Position numbers and translations under genes: made by a program
Shown: piece by piece, positions 47,369-55,103 of the stretch
How positions within the stretch are numbered: the first letter of the stretch is position 1
Layout of the letters: each line of letters starts with the position of its first letter
Source: Thermoleophilaceae bacterium
Lineage (GTDB): Bacteria; Actinomycetota; Thermoleophilia; Solirubrobacterales; Thermoleophilaceae
Assembly (NCBI GenBank): GCA_030446485.1
Contig: JAUJNF010000006.1
Coordinates: 24,956-88,955 of the forward strand
Direction of reading: 5' to 3'
Length of the DNA stretch: 64,000 nt
Notes under the pieces: generated by a model
Told to the model about the DNA's origin: nothing
The model's input: only the letters and a program-made list of their open reading frames with translations
Database searches by the model: none

Positions 47369-47605
47369 CTATCCGGCCCGGTGGCCGATCACGTGGCTCA
47401 CCATCCGGCAGCCCGGACAGGCGCCTGCGAAGGACTCGCCGGAAAGCTGCTCGCGCACCCGCTCGGGCAACGGCGGCGGCTCCTCGCCGCGCGCGCGTGC
47501 CTCCTTGGCCAGCGACTCGTAGCGCGGCTCGTGGTCGTGCTCCTCGAATCCGATCGGAGAGCCGCACCAGGGACAGAACTGCGGGCGCTGCGGGGCCGTC
47601 GACAC
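47369..47605 (-). CDS. Small zinc-ribbon protein at the end of the hyp operon
   Basis: This 78-residue protein starts at GTG 47605, four bases beyond the hypE stop. It has two CxxC pairs: CPWCGSPIGF near residue 11 and CPGCRMVSHVIGH near residue 65, separated by a charged helix. It should bind one zinc. The spacing is unlike HypA (no N-terminal MHE), so it is not a HypA. Position at the end of the hydrogenase maturation operon suggests an accessory role; unknown family. Confidence 0.72.
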   Translation of the reverse strand: MSTAPQRPQFCPWCGSPIGFEEHDHEPRYESLAKEARARGEEPPPLPERVREQLSGESFAGACPGCRMVSHVIGHRAG

Positions 47606-47609
47606 TCGG

Positions 47610-48698
47610 TCAGCAGATGCGGGGCAGGGGATCGCCGGCCAGCATGTCCACCACGCGGCTGCCGCCGAACGCGGTGTCGAGCACGACCATGCCCGGGGGC
47701 TCGGCACGTACCTCGCCCACCACGGCGGCGTCCGCGCCGAGGGGGTGGGAGCGCAACGCGGCCACCGCCCGCTCGGCAGCCTCGGCGGCGACGATCGCCA
47801 CCAGCTTGCCCTCATTGGCCACGTACAGCGGATCGATCCCCAGGATCTCGCAGGCGCCGTTCACCTCCGGGCGCACCGGCAGGGCGGCCTCGTCGAGCGT
47901 GATTCCCACCCCGGCGGCCATCGCCAGCTCGCACATCACGGTGGCCAGCCCCCCGCGGGTGGGATCGCGCAGGCAGCGCACCTCGTCGGTGGCCTCGAGC
48001 AGTGTCGCCACCAGCTCGTGGAGCGGCGCGCTGTCGCTCTCGAGGTCCACCTCCAGCTCGAGCTCCCCGCGGGCGATCATGATCGCCATGCCGTGATCTC
48101 CCAGCGTGCCCGACACGATCACGCGGTCGCCGGTACGGATGGCCGCCGGCCCGAGCTTGAGGTCGTGGTCCACGGTCGCCACCCCCGAGGTGCACACGTA
48201 CAGGCCGTCGGCCTTGCCCCGCTCGACCACTTTCGTGTCGCCGGCCACGACCGCCACCCCCGCGTCCCTGGCCGCCCTCCCCATCGAGGCCGCCACCCGC
48301 TGCAGGTCGGCGGTCGGGAAGCCCTCCTCAATGATGAAGCCCGCGGACAGGTACAGCGGCCGTCCGCCCGCCATGGCCAGGTCGTTCACCGTCCCGTTCA
48401 CCGCCAGCTCGCCGATGTCGCCGCCGGGGAAGAAGAGAGGCTTCACGACGTAGGAGTCGGTCGAGAGGGCCACGCCCGGGCCGACCTCGTCGTAGAGCCT
48501 GAAGCTCGCGCTGTCCCCCATGGGCTCGAGCAGCGGGTTGCCGAGCTCCTTCATGAACAGGGTCTCTACGAGCACGTGGGTGGACTTGCCACCGGCGCCG
48601 TGAGCGAGCGTCACGTGCTCGTCCATCAGCTTCACGTGCGGCCGCCGCCGCCGGCGCTCGATCGCGTCGAGCACGTCCTGCTCGGTGCGCGCCGCCAT
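47610..48698 (-). CDS. hypE: Hydrogenase maturation protein HypE
   Basis: This 362-residue protein dehydrates a thiocarbamoyl group on its own C-terminal cysteine to the thiocyanate that becomes the Fe-bound cyanide of [NiFe] hydrogenase. It contains LAHGAGGKSTHVLVE, GDSASFRLYDEVG, FFPGGDIGELAVNGTVNDLA and VVAGDTKVVERG of the PurM/SelD-like ATP-binding fold. It ends PRIC, so the essential C-terminal Cys is present. Five bases separate it from the hypD stop. Confidence 0.95.
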   Translation of the reverse strand: MAARTEQDVLDAIERRRRRPHVKLMDEHVTLAHGAGGKSTHVLVETLFMKELGNPLLEPMGDSASFRLYDEVGPGVALSTDSYVVKPLFFPGGDIGELAVNGTVNDLAMAGGRPLYLSAGFIIEEGFPTADLQRVAASMGRAARDAGVAVVAGDTKVVERGKADGLYVCTSGVATVDHDLKLGPAAIRTGDRVIVSGTLGDHGMAIMIARGELELEVDLESDSAPLHELVATLLEATDEVRCLRDPTRGGLATVMCELAMAAGVGITLDEAALPVRPEVNGACEILGIDPLYVANEGKLVAIVAAEAAERAVAALRSHPLGADAAVVGEVRAEPPGMVVLDTAFGGSRVVDMLAGDPLPRIC

Positions 48699-48703
48699 CC
48701 GGT

Positions 48704-49866
48704 TCAGGAGCCGGCCGGGTGCGCCGCGACCGCCAGGGACTCCCGAGCCTCGGTCGCACGACCGCGCCGCCGTGCCAGGCGGCCGTAGTTGTAGTAGGCG
48801 GCGCAGGCGCCCTCGCTGGAGACCATGCACGTGCCGATCGGGCGCTCCGGGGTGCACGCCGTGCCGAAGACCTTGCACTCCCACGGCTTGATCACGCCCT
48901 TCAGGACCTCACCGCACTGGCAGGCCTTGGGGTCGGCCACGCGCACGCCGGGCAGCTCGAAGCGCACCTCGGCGTCCCAGGCGGCGAACTCCGGGCGCAG
49001 CTTGAGGGCGCTCTGGGAGATGAAGCCAAGGCCGCGCCACTCGAACGTCGTGCGCAGCTCCATCGTCTGGGCGATCGCCTTCAGCGCCAGCGGGTTGCCC
49101 TCCTCGCGGACCACGCGCGCGTACTGGTTCTCCACCTCGCTGCGGCCCTCGGCGAGCTGGCGCATGACCATGTAGACGCCCTGCAGCACGTCGAGCGGCT
49201 CGAACCCGGAGACCACCACCGGCCGCGCGTAGTCACGGGCGATGAAGCGGTAGGGGCGGTTGCCGATCACGGTCGACACGTGGCCCGGCCCCAGGAAGCC
49301 GTCGAGGCGCAGGTCGGGCGAGTCGAGGATGGCCCGGATCGCCGGGATGATCGTCACGTGGTTGGCGAACAAATAGAAGTTCGAGATCCCCTCGGCGCGG
49401 GCTCGGAGCAGCGTGAGCGCGGTGGAGGAGCCGTGGTCTCGAAGCCGATCGCGAAGAAGACGACCTCGCGGCTCGGGTTTTGCCGGGCCACCTTCAGGGC
49501 GTCGAGCGGCGAGTACACCATCCGCACGTCCGCCCCGCGCGCCTTGGCGTCGAGCAGGGAGCCGCGGGTCGAGGGCACCCGCATCATGTCGCCGAACGTC
49601 GTGAAGATCACCTCGGGGCGCTCGGCCAGGGCGATCGCGTCGTCCTGGCGGCCCATCGGGATCACGCACACCGGGCACCCGGGCCCGTGCACGAGCTCGA
49701 TCTCGGGCGGCAGCACGTCCTCGACGCCGTGCTTGTAGATGGCGTGCGTGTGCCCACCGCACACCTCCATCAGCTTGTAGTGGCGTCCCGGCTCGACCAG
49801 CGCGGAGATCTCCTCCGCCATTCGACGCGCGTGGTCGCTCGAGCGGTACTCGTCCACGAACCTCAT
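48704..49866 (-). CDS. hypD: Hydrogenase maturation protein HypD, one frame break
   Basis: The Fe(CN)2CO scaffold protein of about 387 residues is complete except for a one-base loss near 49423-49434 ([10 protein letters not shown], then [19 protein letters not shown] in the next frame). Conserved cysteine motifs are [26 protein letters not shown] and the 4Fe-4S region [21 protein letters not shown]. Its start overlaps the stop of the SIS-HypC-SIS gene (ATGA). It works with HypC to assemble the iron ligands. The break is at a C-run and is likely a consensus error. Confidence 0.92.
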
Positions 49867-51245
49867 CGCAGGTCTACGATCGCCTCGAGCAGCAGGTGAT
49901 AGATGGTGGCATGGGCCTCCTGGAGGCGCGGCACGTAGTCGCTGCCCACCACGAACAGGTGGTCGAGCCAGTCGAGCTCGGCCAGGCGCCCGCCGTCGTA
50001 GCCGGTGATCGCCACCGTGAGCATCTGTCGGCGGCGGGCCTCTTCCAGCCCGGCCACCACGTTGCGCGACGACCCGCTGGTGGAGATGGCAAGGGCGACG
50101 TCGCCGGCGCGCCCGAGCGGAATGAGCTGGCGGGCGAACACGTTGTCGAAGCCCACGTCGTTGGCCACGGCGGTGACGGTTGCCACGTCGCCCGTCAGGC
50201 ACACGGCCGGCCACCCGCGCGCCAGGAAGTCACCCGCCGCGTCCTGGGCGTCGGTGGAGGAGCCGCCGTTGCCGAAGGCGATCAGGCGGCCACCGGCCTC
50301 CAGACGCTCGCGCACCGCCGCGGCGCAGCCCTCGACGGCCGCGAGGTCGATTGCCCGCTGCAGCTCGATGGTGTCGGCGCCCTTGCGGACGGTCGAGGCC
50401 CGCACGTCGGCCAGGACGGTCTCGAGATCGTGCTCCTGCGACTCCAGGAAGGGGTAGAGAAAGCCGGTCGGATCCTCGGGCGCGGGTGCGGCCGCGGGCT
50501 CCGGATCGGAGCGCTCCGGCAGCCGCTCGAGCGCCACGCCGGCGTGGCACAGCAGCACGTCGCCCACACACGCGCCCTCGACGAGGTCGACCGCCACCTC
50601 CTCGCGCAGGCCATCCCGCTCGATCATCGCCATGCTCCCGCGCAGGCCCACGACGCGGGCCTCGACCGCGACGTCGCCGCACGTGATGCAGGCCTCGTCG
50701 AGGAGCCCTGGGTGCTCGAAGAACACGTGCACGAGCTCCCACAGCACGTGGTAGGCCGTCTCCTGCGCCTCCTGCACGACCTGCGGGTCGTCGCTCGCCA
50801 CCGAGAACGAGTGATCCGCGCCGCCGGTAGTCCCGCCACCGGTCAGCGCGATCGTGAGCAGGCCGCGCCGCCGCGCCTCGGCGAGGAACGCCGTGACGGC
50901 GGGCTCCTGGGCGCCGTGGCTGATGCCCATCGCGATGTCGCCCGCCCGGCCCAGGCGGCCCAGGCTCGAGGCGCCGGTGGGGTCGTTCACCGGGGCGAGC
51001 GCCGGCAGCGCGCGCTTGCCCACGATCACCGGGTGCATGAACTCGACCGCCACGTGGGCAGCGTCGGTGGCGGCCGCCCCCGTCCCAAAGGGGATGAGCA
51101 CCCCGCCGCGGGCGAAGGCGCGTGCCATGTCGTGGCAGGCGCGCGCGATCCGGTCGCCGTCCCGCGCGAACAGCGACGACAGCGCGTCGCGCCGGGCGTC
51201 GAGCAGCGGGGAGAGCCGACCGGCGGTCGGCGCGGAGGCGCTCAC
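49863..51245 (-). CDS. SIS-HypC-SIS fusion protein
   Basis: This 460-residue protein joins three domains. Residues about 20-180 form a SIS-type phosphosugar-binding fold ([33 protein letters not shown]). Residues about 186-245 match HypC/HupF ([36 protein letters not shown]). Residues about 280-455 form a GmhA-like SIS domain ([39 protein letters not shown]). HypC normally needs an N-terminal Met-Cys; here the cysteines are internal (186, 189). It overlaps hypC by GTGA and hypD by ATGA. A sugar-phosphate-linked or regulatory role in cofactor assembly can only be guessed. Confidence 0.9.
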   Translation of the reverse strand: MSASAPTAGRLSPLLDARRDALSSLFARDGDRIARACHDMARAFARGGVLIPFGTGAAATDAAHVAVEFMHPVIVGKRALPALAPVNDPTGASSLGRLGRAGDIAMGISHGAQEPAVTAFLAEARRRGLLTIALTGGGTTGGADHSFSVASDDPQVVQEAQETAYHVLWELVHVFFEHPGLLDEACITCGDVAVEARVVGLRGSMAMIERDGLREEVAVDLVEGACVGDVLLCHAGVALERLPERSDPEPAAAPAPEDPTGFLYPFLESQEHDLETVLADVRASTVRKGADTIELQRAIDLAAVEGCAAAVRERLEAGGRLIAFGNGGSSTDAQDAAGDFLARGWPAVCLTGDVATVTAVANDVGFDNVFARQLIPLGRAGDVALAISTSGSSRNVVAGLEEARRRQMLTVAITGYDGGRLAELDWLDHLFVVGSDYVPRLQEAHATIYHLLLEAIVDLR

Positions 51246-51520
51246 TCGATCGAGCTCGACTTCAGCTCTTCGAGCTCGGACTCGTAGTGCTCGCCGAGCG
51301 TCTCCATGAACTCGATCGTGGAGCGCGCCTCCTCCTCGTCGATCTTCGACATGGCGAAGCCCACGTGGATCAGGACCCAGTCGCCCATGCCCACGGCCTC
51401 GGGGCCGTCGCTCAGCAGGGCGACGTTGACGTTGCGCCTGACGCCCGACACCTCGGCCTTGGCGATGTGGTGCTCGGCGTCGACGAAGTCGACGATCTGG
51501 CCGGGAATCCCTAGGCACAT
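51242..51520 (-). CDS. hypC: Hydrogenase maturation chaperone HypC
   Basis: This 92-residue protein begins MCLGIPGQIV, so the Cys2 that carries the Fe(CN)2CO unit is present. VRRNVNVALLSD and VGMGDWVLIHVGFAMSKIDE match the OB-fold and the conserved C-terminal helix. It transfers the iron unit from HypD to the large subunit. The start overlaps the hypF stop by 10 bases, and the stop overlaps the SIS-HypC-SIS start. Confidence 0.95.
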   Translation of the reverse strand: MCLGIPGQIVDFVDAEHHIAKAEVSGVRRNVNVALLSDGPEAVGMGDWVLIHVGFAMSKIDEEEARSTIEFMETLGEHYESELEELKSSSIE

Positions 51521-53694
51521 GCTGCGCTCCTCCTCGCCGCCACCGCGGCCTGTCCGTAGCTGATCCCGCCGTCGTTCGGAGGCACGTGGCGGTGGGTGAG
51601 CACCCGGAACCCGAGCCGCTCCAGCCGCCGCCGCACCGAGCCGAGCAGCCGCAAATTCTGGAAGCTTCCCCCGGAGAGTACGACGGTGCCCGGCCCGCCC
51701 GCGCCGGCACAGGCCTCGGCGGCGATCGCGGCCACGCCCTCGTGGAAGGCCGCGGCGATCTGGGCGCGCGGCCGCCCGGCGGCCAGGTCGTCGTGGGCCG
51801 CCGCCACCAGGTCGGCCCCGGCGATCACGCCGTCGCGCAGCCCGCACGGGTAGGGCTCGGCCGGCGCCTCGCCGGCCAGCTGTTCGAGCTCTATCGCGGC
51901 CTGGCCCTCGTAGGTAACGCGGTCGCGCACGCCGAGCAGCGCGGACACGGCGTCGAACAGGCGGCCCATCCCGGACGACAGCGGGGCGTTCACGCCGAGG
52001 CCCTGGCGCACGAGCGGCCAGCGCTCGTAGGGCACCGGCCGTCCCGCCCGCTCGAGGTGGGCGGCGGCGGTCCGCCAAGGCTCGCGGATCGCCGCCTCGC
52101 CGCCGGGAAGGGGCACCGGCTCGAGGTGGGCCACGCGCTCGAAGCCCTCGAGGTCGCAGCGCAGCAGCTCGCCGCCCCAGATCGTGCCGTCGGTGCCCTG
52201 GCCCGTGCCGTCGAACACGAGCGCCAGCGCCGGACCCTCTTCGCCGTGCTCGGCCAGGCAGGCGGCCGCGTGCGCGTGGTGGTGCTGCACCTCGACGAGC
52301 TCGGTCCCCTGCTCGCGCGCCCAGGTCGTGGACAGGTAGCCGGGATGGAGGTCGCAGGCCACCACCTCCGGCCGGACCCCCAGCATCTCGAGATAGAGGT
52401 CGAGGTCGATCCGGAAGGCGCGGTAGGCGGTCGCGTCGTGGAGGTCGCCGAGGTGCGGGGAGAGGAACGCCCGGGCGCCGCGGGCCACGCAGAACGTGTT
52501 CTTCAGCTCGGCTCCTGCGGCCACGATCGACCGCTCGGCGGGCACCGGTAGGGCCAGCGCCGCCGGGGCGTGGCCGCGCGACCGGCGAAGGGGAAACGCC
52601 GAGCGCACGACCGAGTCCTCGCAGCGGCGGTGGATCGGGCGGTCGTGGGCGAGGAACGCGTCGGCGATCGCCCCGAGGCGTTCTCGGGCCTCGGCGTCGT
52701 CGTAGGCGATCGGCTCGTCGGAGCGGTTGCCGCTCGTCATCACGAGCGGTCCGCCGAAGTCGGCCGCGAGCAGGTGGTGGAGCGGCGTATAGGGCAGCAT
52801 CACCCCGAGCCAGTCACCACCGGGTGCCACCGCCCGCGCCACCCGCGCCGCCGCGCGCCGCCTCACCAGCACGATCGGCCGCTCGGGGGAGCGGAGCAGC
52901 GCCTCCTCGGCGGGGTCGACCGCCGCGACGGCCGCCGGGTCGGCCGCCATGACCGCGAACGGCTTCTCCTCGCGATGCTTGCGGGCCCTCAGCCGGGACA
53001 CCGCGGCCTCGCTCGCCGCATCGCAGGCGAGGTGGTAGCCGCCCAGGCCCTTCACGGCGACGATGGCGCCGCCGCGGAGGAGCGCGACCGCATCCTCGAG
53101 CGGCATGGACAGCCGCGGGCCGCAGGCCGGGCAGGCGATCGGCTCCGCGTGGAAGCGGCGGTCGCCGGGATCCTCGTACTCGCGCCGGCAGTCCGCGCAC
53201 ATCGGGAATCCGGCCATGGTGGTGTTGGCCCGGTCGTAGGGCACCGCGCGCACGATCGTGAGGCGCGGGCCGCAGCGCGTGCAGTTCAGGAACGGGTATC
53301 GGTGGCGCCGGTCGGCCGGGTCGAAGAGCTCGCGCAGGCAGTCGTCGCAGGTCGCGAGGTCGGGCGGGATCGCCGCCGTCCGGTCGCCGGCGCCGGCTCG
53401 GCTGGGGGCGATCGCGAAGCCGCGCTCGCCGGTCGGCGGCACGGCACGCGCGACCACCGACTCCACCCGCGCGTGCGAGGGCGCCTCGCGGCTCAGGTCG
53501 CCGAGGAACCGGTCGAGCGCCTGCGGCTGGCCCTCGGCCTCGATGACCACGCCGCGGGCGTCGTTGAGGACGAACCCGTCGAGCCGATGGCGCTGCGCCA
53601 GCGTGTACACGAACGGACGGAAGCCCACGCCCTGCACCCGACCCAGCACCTCGCACCGGCGGCGCTCGAGCGTGGGCGGCGCCGCTACGGCCAC
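51511..53694 (-). CDS. hypF: Carbamoyltransferase HypF
   Basis: This 727-residue enzyme uses carbamoyl phosphate and ATP to carbamoylate HypE. Domains in order: acylphosphatase (GRVQGVGFRPFVYTLAQ), two zinc fingers (CDDC...CTRC and CADC...CPAC), YrdC-like (VAVKGLGGYHLACDA, KPFAVMAADP) and the Kae1-like domain (VQHHHAHAAACLAEHG, VFDGTGQGTDGTIWGGE, VVLSGGSFQNLRL). Full length, no breaks. It is preceded on the same transcript by four tiny membrane proteins. Confidence 0.96.
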   Translation of the reverse strand: MAVAAPPTLERRRCEVLGRVQGVGFRPFVYTLAQRHRLDGFVLNDARGVVIEAEGQPQALDRFLGDLSREAPSHARVESVVARAVPPTGERGFAIAPSRAGAGDRTAAIPPDLATCDDCLRELFDPADRRHRYPFLNCTRCGPRLTIVRAVPYDRANTTMAGFPMCADCRREYEDPGDRRFHAEPIACPACGPRLSMPLEDAVALLRGGAIVAVKGLGGYHLACDAASEAAVSRLRARKHREEKPFAVMAADPAAVAAVDPAEEALLRSPERPIVLVRRRAAARVARAVAPGGDWLGVMLPYTPLHHLLAADFGGPLVMTSGNRSDEPIAYDDAEARERLGAIADAFLAHDRPIHRRCEDSVVRSAFPLRRSRGHAPAALALPVPAERSIVAAGAELKNTFCVARGARAFLSPHLGDLHDATAYRAFRIDLDLYLEMLGVRPEVVACDLHPGYLSTTWAREQGTELVEVQHHHAHAAACLAEHGEEGPALALVFDGTGQGTDGTIWGGELLRCDLEGFERVAHLEPVPLPGGEAAIREPWRTAAAHLERAGRPVPYERWPLVRQGLGVNAPLSSGMGRLFDAVSALLGVRDRVTYEGQAAIELEQLAGEAPAEPYPCGLRDGVIAGADLVAAAHDDLAAGRPRAQIAAAFHEGVAAIAAEACAGAGGPGTVVLSGGSFQNLRLLGSVRRRLERLGFRVLTHRHVPPNDGGISYGQAAVAARRSAACA

Positions 53695-53696
53695 GG

Positions 53697-53951
53697 CTAG
53701 TGGGTAGGCGTCTTGGGCTTGGCCACCTCGTCGAGCGCGCCGGCCACCTGCTCGAGCGCTCCGTTGATGTCTCGCACGACCGGGCCGATCGGCTCGGTCT
53801 GCTTCTCGATCGCGCGTACGCCGAAGGTGACGAGCCCGAGGGTCTGCGAGATCTTGCGTAGGGTCGCGTTGATCACGATCAGGTAACCGGCCAAGACGAC
53901 CACGAGCAGCGCGACCTCGATCAGCGTGATGATGATCAGCACGGTGTTCAC
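53697..53951 (-). CDS. Small one-helix membrane protein (fourth of four)
   Basis: This 84-residue protein has one N-terminal helix (VLIIITLIEVALLVVVLAGY) and a cytoplasmic tail with heptad-like spacing (ATLRKISQTLGLVTFGVRAI, INGALEQVAGALDEVAKP). GTG start overlaps the preceding stop (GTGA). Two bases separate its stop codon from the hypF GTG. No known family; the tail may oligomerise. Confidence 0.75.
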   Translation of the reverse strand: MNTVLIIITLIEVALLVVVLAGYLIVINATLRKISQTLGLVTFGVRAIEKQTEPIGPVVRDINGALEQVAGALDEVAKPKTPTH

Positions 53952-54223
53952 ACCCGTTCTCCCTTCGCCGCGGCGCGGTGTAGCTCGACCTCTTCGAGGA
54001 GGTCGACTCCGCGCGCCTTGGTGGTTTGCAGAAGATGCGTGGCCTGTGTGTTCTGCGCCACGAACTGGCCGGCCGTCCACACGTCGTCCACCGACCGGTC
54101 GATGTCGCGCACGGTCCGCCGCAGCCACTCGAGCAGGAAGGCGACCACCAGCGCGACCACCAGCCCCACCGCGAGCGTGATCCACCACAGCGTCTGGTTG
54201 GTGGACATGGCGATCTCGATCAT
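53948..54223 (-). CDS. Small one-helix membrane protein (third of four)
   Basis: This 91-residue protein has a helix LWWITLAVGLVVALVVAFLL followed by a basic/acidic tail (EWLRRTVRDIDRSVDDVWT, ARGVDLLEEVELHRAAA). ATG 54223 has GAGGGG 9 bases upstream and overlaps the preceding stop (ATGA). Unknown function; position in the hyp operon suggests a membrane tether or electron-link for the hydrogenase. Confidence 0.75.
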   Translation of the reverse strand: MIEIAMSTNQTLWWITLAVGLVVALVVAFLLEWLRRTVRDIDRSVDDVWTAGQFVAQNTQATHLLQTTKARGVDLLEEVELHRAAAKGERV

Positions 54224-54495
54224 GGCTGCGGACCCCTCAGACGGGCGAGGTAGGCGCCCGCGAGCCCCGGCAACGCCCCACCGAGCTCCCTGGTGCGCAG
54301 CAGCTCGTCCACCCCGTCGACGCCGCGGGCTATGCCCAGGCCGGCCGTGAGGATGTCGCTCGCGTAGCGGCGTATCTCGAGCAGCGGGCGCACGAAGCCG
54401 TTGAAGAGCGCCACCACGATCCCCAGGACCACTACTCCCAGCAACAGGCCGATGATGGCGAGGATCGCGATCCCCGTGGAGACCGTGGCGATCAA
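54220..54495 (-). CDS. Small one-helix membrane protein (second of four)
   Basis: This 91-residue protein starts at TTG 54495, which overlaps the preceding stop (TTGA). Its helix is AILAIIGLLLGVVVLGIVVA and its tail contains FVRPLLEIRRYASDIL and GVDGVDELLRTRELGGALPG. No family recognised. Confidence 0.72.
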   Translation of the reverse strand: MIATVSTGIAILAIIGLLLGVVVLGIVVALFNGFVRPLLEIRRYASDILTAGLGIARGVDGVDELLRTRELGGALPGLAGAYLARLRGPQP

Positions 54496-54746
54496 GCGTC
54501 GCCTCCGCCCCGGGCGCGGGCGAGGCCGCGCGTGATCCGGATGACCACCAGGTTCAAGCCCGACACGTCGAACAGGGGCGTCGTGTTCTCGCGGGTTCCG
54601 GTCAGCGCCTCGGTGATCGCGTCGCCCTGACCGGAGATCTTGCGGCCGGTCATGATGGCCATGAGCAGCAGGCCGGCGGCGAGGAGGACCACCACCGCGC
54701 CGATGATCCATCCGACGTACCAGCCGGCGGAGATCGCGAGGACCAT
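54492..54746 (-). CDS. Small one-helix membrane protein (first of four)
   Basis: This 84-residue protein has a helix GWYVGWIIGAVVVLLAAGLL and a tail (GRKISGQGDAITEALTGTRE, LFDVSGLNLVVIRITRGLAR). It starts 5 bases after the DUF1059 stop. No family recognised. Together with the next three genes it makes a chain of four tiny membrane proteins with 4-base overlaps. Confidence 0.74.
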   Translation of the reverse strand: MVLAISAGWYVGWIIGAVVVLLAAGLLLMAIMTGRKISGQGDAITEALTGTRENTTPLFDVSGLNLVVIRITRGLARARGGGDA

Positions 54747-54751
54747 CGGCC

Positions 54752-54949
54752 TCAGTGATCCGCCGCCGCGGGCGACTCGTCGCGGACGAGGCTCTGCGCG
54801 TAGCGCGCGAGCGTCTGGGAGTTCGTGAGGTCGACACCGTGCGCCTTCTGGGCGTGGGCGATGGCCTTCTCCAGCACCTCCTCGTCCGTCTCCCCGGTGA
54901 CCTTTGCGCCACAGGCGACGCCGCCGTGCTCACAACTGAAGCTCTTCAT
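54752..54949 (-). CDS. DUF1059 family small protein
   Basis: This 65-residue protein begins MKSFSCEHGGVACGAKVTG and continues with EEVLEKAIAHAQKAHGVDL, the usual DUF1059 layout with two cysteines and several histidines that could bind a metal. GAGGGG lies 5-8 bases upstream of ATG 54949. It is the first gene of the leftward hydrogenase-maturation operon. Confidence 0.85.
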   Translation of the reverse strand: MKSFSCEHGGVACGAKVTGETDEEVLEKAIAHAQKAHGVDLTNSQTLARYAQSLVRDESPAAADH

Positions 54950-54993
54950 CGCATCCCCTCCACCTCGAACTTCCCACCCGCCGCTGGGTGCGG

Positions 54994-55012
54994 TAGGTGT
55001 ACGGTACATCTA
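54994..55012. promoter_or_regulatory. Palindromic operator, copy 1, in the hydrogenase divergent promoter
   Basis: TAGGTGTACGGTACATCTA is a 19-bp palindrome around a single central base (half-sites TAGGTGTAC and TAGATGTAC, 8 of 9 matching; inner TGTAC/GTACA perfect). It is 45 bases upstream of the DUF1059 start. A second copy is centred 38 bases away. Confidence 0.75.
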
Positions 55013-55031
55013 TCCGCGCCGATGCGGCGAC

Positions 55032-55050
55032 TAGGTGTACCGTACATCTA
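55032..55050. promoter_or_regulatory. Palindromic operator, copy 2, in the hydrogenase divergent promoter
   Basis: TAGGTGTACCGTACATCTA differs from copy 1 only at the central base, and the next two bases (TC) are also shared. It ends 53 bases upstream of the hydrogenase small-subunit start. Two copies in one orientation suggest a dimeric repressor or activator shared by both operons. Confidence 0.75.
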
Positions 55051-55103
55051 TCGCCCTCTCAGGAGTGGGGCGCCGGCGCAAGACCACCCGGGGAGGGGAC
55101 GCG

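Noticed and set aside
47369-47605. Zinc-ribbon protein considered as HypA
   Set aside because: It lacks the N-terminal Met-His-Glu and has the wrong spacing of the two CxxC pairs.
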